From: Pseudomonadota bacterium
Lineage (GTDB): Bacteria > Pseudomonadota > Alphaproteobacteria > Reyranellales > Reyranellaceae
Length of the DNA: 13,478 nt
Assembly: GCA_023436825.1 (NCBI GenBank)
Contig: JAEZHS010000634.1
Coordinates: forward strand, 1-13,478
Reading direction: 5' to 3'
The notes below the pieces were generated by a model that worked only from the letters and a program-made list of their open reading frames with translations, had not been told where the DNA came from and made no database searches. Position numbers and translations under genes: made by a program. Positions within the stretch are counted from its first letter, which is position 1. Every line of letters begins with the position of its first letter. Of this stretch, positions 8,823 through 13,478 are shown piece after piece.

Positions 8823-9704
8823 ATGGCCAAGGAGATCCTGTGCGGATTCGGTATCGATGTCGACGCGGTTGCCGGTTGGCTGGGCAGCTACGGCGGTGAA
8901 GATTCACCCGACGATATCTCGCGCGGCCTGTTCGCCGGCGAAGTCGGCAGCCCGCGACTGCTGAAGCTGTTCGAGCGGCTGGGCATCAAGACCACCTGGT
9001 TCATTCCCGGCCATTCCATCGAAACCTTTCCCCGGGAGATGAAGGCCGTGGCGGATGCCGGCCACGAGATCGGCATCCATGGCTACAGTCACGAGAATCC
9101 CATTGCCATGACGCGCGAACAGGAGACCGAGATTCTCGACAAGTGCATCGATCTCGTAACCGAACTGTCAGGCAAGCGGCCGACCGGCTACGTGGCGCCA
9201 TGGTGGGAGTTCTCACCCGTCACCAACGAACTCCTGCTGGAGCGCGGCATCAAGTACGACCACTCGCTGATGCACAACGACCACCAGCCCTACTATGTGC
9301 GCGTCGGCGACAGCTGGACCAAGATCGACTACGCCAAGAAGCCGCGCGAATGGATGGTGCCGCTGAAGCGCGGACAGGAGACCGACCTGATCGAGATCCC
9401 GGCGAGCTGGTACCTCGACGACCTGCCGCCCATGATGTTCATCAAGAAGTCGCCGAACAGCCACGGCTTCGTCAATCCGCGCGACATCGAGGAAATGTGG
9501 CGCGACCAGTTCGACTGGGTCTATCGCGAGTACGACTACGCGGTGTTCCCCATGACCATCCATCCCGACGTGTCGGGCCGGCCGCACGTGCTGATGATGC
9601 TGGAGCGGCTGTACCATCACATGACCGGCCATCCCGGCGTACGGTTCGTCACCATGAACGAGATGGCCGACGACTTTGCCCGACGGTCACCGAGGAAGAA
9701 GTGA
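8823..9704 (+). CDS. Polysaccharide deacetylase family protein (PuuE/HpPgdA type; possible cyclic-imide hydrolase)
   Basis: A 293-residue NodB/CE4-superfamily metallohydrolase. It strongly resembles, from memory, the Helicobacter pylori peptidoglycan deacetylase HpPgdA along its whole length: [20 protein letters not shown] near the N-terminus, [50 protein letters not shown], and [12 protein letters not shown] near the end. Metal ligands are expected at D14, H86 and H90 (GIDVD at 10-14, H86-GYS-H90). This branch also includes allantoinase-like PuuE and bacterial cyclic-imide hydrolases, so the substrate may be peptidoglycan GlcNAc or a small cyclic amide; the sequence does not decide. There is no signal peptide, which fits a cytoplasmic enzyme of the PuuE/imidase type. 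A strong Shine-Dalgarno precedes the ATG. The downstream CALCG protein and CobW GTPase suggest possible metal supply. Confidence 0.9.
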   Translation: MAKEILCGFGIDVDAVAGWLGSYGGEDSPDDISRGLFAGEVGSPRLLKLFERLGIKTTWFIPGHSIETFPREMKAVADAGHEIGIHGYSHENPIAMTREQETEILDKCIDLVTELSGKRPTGYVAPWWEFSPVTNELLLERGIKYDHSLMHNDHQPYYVRVGDSWTKIDYAKKPREWMVPLKRGQETDLIEIPASWYLDDLPPMMFIKKSPNSHGFVNPRDIEEMWRDQFDWVYREYDYAVFPMTIHPDVSGRPHVLMMLERLYHHMTGHPGVRFVTMNEMADDFARRSPRKK

Positions 9705-9710
9705 TGCCAT

Positions 9711-9835
9711 CGTCGTCCGGAGCGAAGCGCCGAAGGCGCGAAGTCGAGGGACCTTGGCTCTACGATAAGCCGCAACTGGTGGAGAGCAGGTCCCTCCACT
9801 GCGCCTCGCTGCGCTCGGCTTCGGTCGGGACGACG
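9711..9835. repeat. Dispersed palindromic repeat (copy 2, longer, diverged)
   Basis: An inverted repeat with a left arm at 9711-9754 (begins CGTCGTCCGGAGCGAAGC, ends GAGGGACCT) and a right arm at 9788-9835 (begins AGGTCCCTC, ends GGGACGACG). The arms are imperfect reverse complements around a 33-base loop. The element begins six bases after the deacetylase stop and ends five bases before the ATG of the next gene, so it fills the whole gap. It shares the GAGGGACCT/AGGTCCCTC core with the shorter palindrome at 8663-8726. It probably folds into a long RNA hairpin when transcribed. Confidence 0.75.
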
Positions 9836-9840
9836 AAATA

Positions 9841-10176
9841 ATGTGCGCGCTCTGTGGCCTCCTCGGCGGCAGCGGTCATTGGGCCGACGCCGTCGCGCGT
9901 CCCGGTGTCTTCACGCGCAACGTCGATGGCCTGCAGCGGCGGCGTGAACGGGCGCATCGCGTCGCCTGCGCCAGCCGGGTGCTGGCCTACTACGGCCTGA
10001 CGCTCAGCGATTGGCAGGCGAGCTCGTTCGTGCTGTCGACGGCGACCGGCAAGACCGAACTGGTCGAGGATCTCGGCCATCTGTGGGCCGCTGCCGAAAG
10101 GCTTTCAGGCCGCTCCTGCGATCCGCTCGATCCCGACCTCATCATCCGGTTGGAAGGAAGCGGTCTTCATGACTGA
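9841..10176 (+). CDS. Small CxxC protein encoded directly upstream of a CobW GTPase
   Basis: A 111-residue protein of unknown function that begins MCALCG, placing a Cys-x2-Cys pair at residues 2 and 5. Two more cysteines lie mid-chain (VACASR) and near the end (RSCDPLDPD). The C-terminal half (ASSFVLSTATGKTELVEDL, then LGHLWAAAERL) looks helical. No signal peptide or membrane helix is seen. It overlaps the CobW-family gene by eight bases, so the two are surely cotranslated, and a metal- or zinc-binding helper role is a reasonable guess, not shown. I have an impression that similar small CALCG proteins sit beside CobW genes in other alphaproteobacteria but cannot verify it. The ATG comes five bases after a palindromic repeat and has no normal Shine-Dalgarno, so translation may be weak or depend on the repeat. 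Confidence 0.72.
   Translation: MCALCGLLGGSGHWADAVARPGVFTRNVDGLQRRRERAHRVACASRVLAYYGLTLSDWQASSFVLSTATGKTELVEDLGHLWAAAERLSGRSCDPLDPDLIIRLEGSGLHD
10152..10160 (+). promoter_or_regulatory. Ribosome-binding site of the CobW gene, inside the upstream gene
   Basis: GGAAGGAAG lies eight bases before ATG 10169, within the last codons of the CALCG gene, and supports the eight-base overlapping start. Confidence 0.6.
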
Positions 10177-11263
10177 CCTTTCACTCTCGAGGCCTCGGAT
10201 GCCTGAGCCCGTCTTCACGCCGGTCAACCTGATCACGGGCTTCCTGGGCTCCGGCAAGACCACGCTGCTGCAGCGCCTGCTCGCCGATCCGGCGCTGGTC
10301 GACGCCGCAGTCCTGATCAATGAGTTCGGCGAGGTCGGGCTCGACCATCATCTGCTCGAGCGCATCGACGATACCATGGTGTTGCTGCAGTCGGGCTGCC
10401 TCTGCTGCACCATCCGCGGCGAGCTGTCGACGGCGATCAGGGATCTCCATTCCCGGCGCGAGCGTGGGACCGTACCGGGGTTCCGCCGGCTGCTGATCGA
10501 GAGCACGGGCCTCGCCGATCCGTTCCCCATCCTGTCGACGGTGCAGTCCGATCCCGTGCTGCGCCACCACTTTCGTCTCGGAAACGTCATCACGACGGTC
10601 GATGCTGTCAACGGTCTCGGGCAGCTCTCGCGCCAGGTCGAATGCACCAAGCAGATCGCCGTTGCCGATCGCCTTGTCCTGACCAAGACCGACCTCGCGG
10701 CCGCCTCGGAAGCCGATGCCCTCGTCGAGCGCATTGGCCGCATCAATCCATCGGCGCCGCTATGGCGCGCCGCCGAAACGCCGATCGATGCCAAGGCGCT
10801 GCTGGCGCACGACTTGTTCGCAACGGCAGGTCGCAGCGAAACCGCGCGGCGTTGGTTCGCCGCGGAACTGGGCGAAGGCTCGGCCGTGCTGTGGGATCGC
10901 AACCGGCACGACGGGACCATCCGCGCCTTCGCACTCGCCTTCGAGGGCCAGCTCGACTGGACCCTGTTCGGCCTGTGGCTGAGCATGCTCCTCAATCGTC
11001 ACGGCGACCGCGTGCTGCGTGTAAAAGGTATTCTAAATGTCGCCGATGCCGGTGCGCCGGTGGCGATTCATGGCGTGCAGCGGCTGGTTCATCCGCCGGT
11101 CCACATGGCGGCCTGGCCTGACGACGACCGACGCTCGCGGCTGGTCTTCATTGTCGACGCCTTGGACCGCCGCCTGATCGAGCGCTCGCTCATGGCGTTT
11201 CTGCAGGCCGGTCGGCAACCGGCCGTCGCCGCCTTTAGGCCCAGTTTGCAACCCATGTTGTAG
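10169..11263 (+). CDS. CobW/COG0523-family GTPase (putative metallochaperone)
   Basis: A 364-residue G3E-family GTPase. Walker A GFLGSGKTT is at residues 24-32. The diagnostic metal-binding motif GCLCC is at 76-80 (C77, C79, C80). LIESTGLADP is the switch/Walker B region, and TKTD at 172-175 replaces the usual NKxD base-recognition motif. The C-terminal CobW domain (about 240-355) includes DGTIRAFALAF, RVKGILNV and IHGVQRLVHP. COG0523 proteins bind Zn, Co or other metals in the cytoplasm and hand them to target enzymes using GTP; examples are ZNG1/YeiR, CobW and the nitrile-hydratase activators. The target here is not shown. Candidates by position are the deacetylase encoded upstream and the CxxC protein that overlaps it. 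No Zur-like operator was recognised. An unusual run of A/T-ending codons occurs near residues 285-290. Confidence 0.92.
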   Translation: MTDLSLSRPRMPEPVFTPVNLITGFLGSGKTTLLQRLLADPALVDAAVLINEFGEVGLDHHLLERIDDTMVLLQSGCLCCTIRGELSTAIRDLHSRRERGTVPGFRRLLIESTGLADPFPILSTVQSDPVLRHHFRLGNVITTVDAVNGLGQLSRQVECTKQIAVADRLVLTKTDLAAASEADALVERIGRINPSAPLWRAAETPIDAKALLAHDLFATAGRSETARRWFAAELGEGSAVLWDRNRHDGTIRAFALAFEGQLDWTLFGLWLSMLLNRHGDRVLRVKGILNVADAGAPVAIHGVQRLVHPPVHMAAWPDDDRRSRLVFIVDALDRRLIERSLMAFLQAGRQPAVAAFRPSLQPML

Positions 11264-11285
11264 GGGCAAGGTCTGGAAACGGGTC

Positions 11286-11576
11286 ATGTCAAAATCCTTG
11301 ATTACCATGGCCGCCGTCGCAGTCGCGTGCCTGCCGTTGGCGGCGAATGCCCAGCAGGACCGGCGTGCCGCCGATCTGCAGTACTGTGCGCAGCTCAGCG
11401 ATCTTTACATCCGCTATGTCGGGCGGTCGGAAGCCGGACCGAACGCACCGGTCAGGCCGGACGTCAGCGGCGGTGTCGCGCTTGCCAAGTGCAGGGAGGG
11501 CGATACGGCGGCAGCGATCCCGATCCTCGAGCGCAAGCTGGTCAATGCAGGTTTCACTTTGCCAGCGCGCGGCTGA
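11286..11576 (+). CDS. Small secreted protein with two cysteines, unknown function
   Basis: A 96-residue protein with a clear Sec signal peptide: positive start (MSK), hydrophobic stretch ITMAAVAVACLPLAA, and an ANA cleavage site predicted after residue 22. The mature form is about 74 residues and has two cysteines, C34 and C69, likely joined in the periplasm (LQYCAQLSDLYIRY and GVALAKCREGDT). The C-terminus (AAAIPILERKLVNAGFTLP) looks like a single helix. I do not recognise a named family; similar short proteins appear in many rhizobial and related genomes. It starts 22 bases after the CobW gene and may share its transcript, though no strong Shine-Dalgarno was seen. Its stop codon is one base from the stop of the convergent copper-storage gene. 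Confidence 0.8.
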   Translation: MSKSLITMAAVAVACLPLAANAQQDRRAADLQYCAQLSDLYIRYVGRSEAGPNAPVRPDVSGGVALAKCREGDTAAAIPILERKLVNAGFTLPARG

Positions 11577-11577
11577 G

Positions 11578-11991
11578 CTAGGGGCCTGTCGCTCCGCTGG
11601 CGGTCGCCGCCTGATGGCAGGCGCGTTCGCATTGCCGGCATGTCTCGGCACAGATGCGGCAATGTTCATGGTGGCCGGCATGCCTGTCGCATTCGTCGGC
11701 GCACAGGCGGCAGAAGTCGGCACAGGTCTCCAGCATCTGCACCATCAGGACCGAGGTAGTGGCGGTCCGCCGGGTCAGGACCGACCCGGTGCTCGCACAG
11801 GCATCCGCACAATCGAGATCCAGCCGGATGCAGCGGGCAAGCCGGGAGGAGTTCGCCTCGGCGAGGCAGGCATCGGCGCAGGAGATGCAGGTCTGTGCGC
11901 AATCGAAGCAGGCTTCTATGCATTGAACCAAAGCATCGTTGACGGCTCCGGCGGCTTCGGGATGGCTGGACAACATCTCGCGCACGCGCAT
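11578..11991 (-). CDS. Four-helix-bundle copper-storage protein (Csp3-like, DUF326)
   Basis: A 137-residue cysteine-rich protein with 18 cysteines in regular C-x2-C and C-x3-C spacing (24, 28, 31, 35, 38, 42, 54, 61, 65, 90, 94, 97, 101, 111, 114, 118, 121 and 125). This is the pattern of Csp proteins, whose cysteines point into the core of a four-helix bundle and bind many Cu(I) ions. Eighteen matches, from memory, the count in Methylosinus trichosporium Csp3. No Tat or Sec signal is present, so the cytosolic Csp3 branch fits best. A His-rich loop (HAGHHEHC, about 104-111) may help copper enter the bundle. AGGAGAG lies six bases before the ATG. The DUF1772-like gene ends 50 bases upstream on the same strand and may share a transcript. 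No CueR- or CsoR-type operator was recognised. Confidence 0.93.
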   Translation of the reverse strand: MRVREMLSSHPEAAGAVNDALVQCIEACFDCAQTCISCADACLAEANSSRLARCIRLDLDCADACASTGSVLTRRTATTSVLMVQMLETCADFCRLCADECDRHAGHHEHCRICAETCRQCERACHQAATASGATGP

Positions 11992-11997
11992 GCCGTT

Positions 11998-12004
11998 CTC
12001 TCCT
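11998..12004 (-). promoter_or_regulatory. Ribosome-binding site of the copper-storage gene
   Basis: On the minus strand AGGAGAG lies six bases before the ATG at 11991 and decides that start. Confidence 0.65.
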
Positions 12005-12041
12005 GTGGGGATACGGCATCAACGCCCGGCATCGGAGATAG

Positions 12042-12521
12042 TTACCGCGCACCTGCCGGATTAGTTGTGGAGGCTCGGCTGAGGACGGCGACGATCAGCA
12101 GGCAAAGACACAGCAGTTGCAGAACGGCGCCTGCGGCGTGGGAGTATTCCCACTGCCGGCGCAGCTTCTCCCAGCCTTCGGGAGCCATGGTCCAGTTCGC
12201 CGTGGCGGTGTTGGCCGGATAGGTGAACAGCCAGAACACGATCTGAGCCCCGGCGACCGCCGCCAAGGCGAGAAGGACCAGAGCCAGGACCAGCGGTTCC
12301 ATCCGTGCCAAGTAGGCGGCCGCTGCCAGCGCCGCGACCTGCACGAGCAGCAGCCAACCGAACAGGCTCCAGCCGCGATAGGCTTTCTGTACGATGAAAT
12401 ATTCGTCGCGCGGCAGGCCGATCTTGTTGGGCAACTCGAAGAGGTGCGCCAAGGCGGGGCCGAGAACCAGAGCGGAGGCCAGCAGGGCCACAAAGAAGGC
12501 GATATCGGTGCTACGCGGCAT
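12042..12521 (-). CDS. Four-TM membrane protein, DUF1772-like
   Basis: A 159-residue membrane protein with four hydrophobic helices at about 6-26, 50-71, 75-100 and 126-148. Between them are polar patches that look conserved: LFELPNKIGLPRDEYFIVQK after the first helix, and FWLFTYPANTATANWTMAP then WEYSHAAGA before the last. This layout resembles DUF1772/anthrone-oxygenase-like proteins, whose function in bacteria is mostly unknown, so family assignment is moderate and no reaction is proposed. It lies between hisH (41-base gap) and the copper-storage gene (50-base gap) on the same strand, where hisA would normally be expected. A link to copper handling is possible from position only. The Shine-Dalgarno before the ATG is weak. 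Confidence 0.8.
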   Translation of the reverse strand: MPRSTDIAFFVALLASALVLGPALAHLFELPNKIGLPRDEYFIVQKAYRGWSLFGWLLLVQVAALAAAAYLARMEPLVLALVLLALAAVAGAQIVFWLFTYPANTATANWTMAPEGWEKLRRQWEYSHAAGAVLQLLCLCLLIVAVLSRASTTNPAGAR

Positions 12522-12541
12522 GTCGGCTAACGCCCGATCGT

Positions 12542-12567
12542 CCTGACGGTTTCAGACACCTGTCAGG
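12542..12567 (-). terminator. Weak hairpin at the hisH stop codon
   Basis: CCTGAC at 12542-12547 pairs with GTCAGG at 12562-12567 around a 14-base loop. The stem overlaps the hisH stop codon and has no following T-run on the minus strand, so any termination effect would be partial. Confidence 0.25.
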
Positions 12568-13216
12568 GCTTCCAGCGCAGGAAGTTCGCGATCAAGCGAA
12601 GACCTGTCGCCTGGCTCTTCTCGGGATGGAACTGGGTGCCCGCGAGATTGTCGCGGCCGACCATGGCGGTGATGGGGCCGCCATAGTCGGTCAGGGCCAG
12701 TACCGTCTCCGGACGGCTGGCCTTGAGCTGAAAGGAGTGCACGAAATAGGCATGGGCGCGCTCGGCGATACCCTCGAGCAGGGCGTGCGGCTTGAGCGCC
12801 CCGAGTTCGTTCCAGCCCATGTGCGGGATCTTCAGATGATCCTTGCCCGCCGCCCCTTGGGGATCGATGCGCACGACGTCACCCTGGATCCAGTCGAGTC
12901 CGGCATGGATGCCGTATTCGACGCCGCGCGTGGCCATGAGCTGCATGCCGACGCAGATGCCGAGGAAGGGCTTGCCCTGTTCGATCACCGCGCGCTGCAG
13001 GGTATCGACCATGCCCGGCACGCCGTAGAGGCCGGCGCGGCAGTCGGCGAAGGCGCCGACACCCGGCAGCACGATGCGGTCGGCATCGGCCACCTCGCGC
13101 GGATTGGAGGTGACGAGCACGCGATCGTCCGCTCCCGATTCGCGCGCAGCGCGCTCGATGGCCTTGGCGGCGGAGCGGAGGTTGCCCGATCCGTAATCGA
13201 CGATGGCGACGGTCAT
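12563..13216 (-). CDS. hisH: Imidazole glycerol phosphate synthase, glutaminase subunit HisH
   Basis: A 217-residue class I glutamine amidotransferase that releases ammonia from glutamine and passes it to HisF for the imidazole-ring step of histidine biosynthesis. It starts [15 protein letters not shown], the HisH signature, and has [10 protein letters not shown] in the oxyanion region. The nucleophile C88 lies in GICVGMQLM, and the catalytic His-Glu pair is H197 and E199 in [10 protein letters not shown]. The length is normal for HisH. It starts ten bases after the end of hisB, so the two are cotranscribed. The partner hisF is not in the window, and the next gene on this strand encodes an unrelated membrane protein. 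Confidence 0.97.
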   Translation of the reverse strand: MTVAIVDYGSGNLRSAAKAIERAARESGADDRVLVTSNPREVADADRIVLPGVGAFADCRAGLYGVPGMVDTLQRAVIEQGKPFLGICVGMQLMATRGVEYGIHAGLDWIQGDVVRIDPQGAAGKDHLKIPHMGWNELGALKPHALLEGIAERAHAYFVHSFQLKASRPETVLALTDYGGPITAMVGRDNLAGTQFHPEKSQATGLRLIANFLRWKP

Positions 13217-13226
13217 CGTATTGCGT

Positions 13227-13478
13227 TCAGAGAACGCCCTTGGTGCTGGGAACCGCCGTGGTCTGGCGCGGGTCGATCTCGACCGCGACGCGCAGCGCGC
13301 GCGCCAGCCCCTTGAAACAGCTCTCGACGATATGGTGGTTGTTGTCGCCGTAGTGGTTCCACACGTGCAAGGTCAGGCCGCCGAGCTGGGCGAAGGCCTG
13401 GAACCACTCCTTGAACAGCTCGGTATCCATGGTGCCGAGCTTGGGCTTGGAGAAGTTCACCTTCCAGATCAGGTAGGG
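13227..13478 (-). CDS. hisB: Imidazoleglycerol-phosphate dehydratase HisB, N-terminus beyond the window
   Basis: The C-terminal 83 residues of HisB, open to the window edge. The visible part begins [20 protein letters not shown] and contains [20 protein letters not shown], with the HHxxE metal-binding motif characteristic of the second half of the duplicated HisB fold. It ends with [17 protein letters not shown], the usual HisB tail. The enzyme removes water from imidazoleglycerol phosphate at a di-manganese site in the cytoplasm. A GTG at 13460 is an internal valine codon, not a start, because conserved HisB sequence continues upstream of it. hisH follows after ten bases. Confidence 0.96.
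   Translation of the reverse strand, partial: PYLIWKVNFSKPKLGTMDTELFKEWFQAFAQLGGLTLHVWNHYGDNNHHIVESCFKGLARALRVAVEIDPRQTTAVPSTKGVL

Noticed and set aside
6865..8907. A 680-codon open frame on the minus strand antisense to pqiA, the ankyrin gene and the deacetylase start
   Set aside because: The translation is Arg/Gly/Gln-rich with no recognisable domain and it spans three well-supported plus-strand genes. Long antisense frames are expected at this GC content.
11992..12041. Copper-responsive operator upstream of the Csp gene
   Set aside because: A GATGCCG direct repeat is present, but it does not resemble CueR or CsoR operator symmetry.
11347..12222. A 291-codon plus-strand frame across the copper-storage gene
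   Set aside because: The opposite strand encodes a textbook 18-cysteine Csp with a good Shine-Dalgarno; the plus frame has no family features.

Overview
The window looks like chromosome from a high-GC alphaproteobacterium. This is inferred from the uniformly GC-rich third codon positions, the aminotransferase-ftsK pair, a pqiB/pqiC/pqiA lipid-transport set and the hisB-hisH order. A soil or rhizosphere Rhodospirillales/Hyphomicrobiales-type organism (for example Reyranella-like) would fit, but genus cannot be fixed from the sequence alone. No tRNA, rRNA, CRISPR, transposase or phage gene was found, and nearly all the DNA is coding.

Positions 1-3389 (+): the C-terminal part of a class I/II PLP aminotransferase of the N-succinyldiaminopimelate aminotransferase type, then a full-length FtsK DNA translocase whose Shine-Dalgarno overlaps the aminotransferase stop codon. 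Positions 3484-7132 (+): a tightly packed pqiB-pqiC-pqiA set (MCE protein, lipoprotein, integral membrane protein), expected to move lipid between the inner and outer membranes. The order is B-C-A rather than the A-B-C of E. coli.

Positions 7264-11576 (+): an ankyrin-repeat protein whose last codons lie inside a palindromic repeat; a PuuE/HpPgdA-type polysaccharide deacetylase (or cyclic-imide hydrolase); a larger diverged copy of the same kind of repeat filling the next gap; a small CxxC protein (MCALCG start); a COG0523/CobW metallochaperone GTPase that overlaps it by 8 bp; and a small secreted two-cysteine protein. The deacetylase, CALCG protein and CobW could form a metal-delivery and metalloenzyme unit. 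That is the most interesting functional hypothesis in the window.

Positions 11578-13478 (-): hisB (cut by the window edge) and hisH, followed on the same strand by a four-TM DUF1772-like membrane protein and an 18-cysteine cytosolic copper-storage protein of the Csp3 type, instead of the hisA-hisF expected after hisH. The Csp3 gene converges on the small secreted-protein gene with one base between the two stop codons.

I did not find a clear-cut new defence or mobile system. The best leads are the CALCG/CobW pair, the palindromic repeats that touch gene ends, and the copper-storage gene behind hisH.
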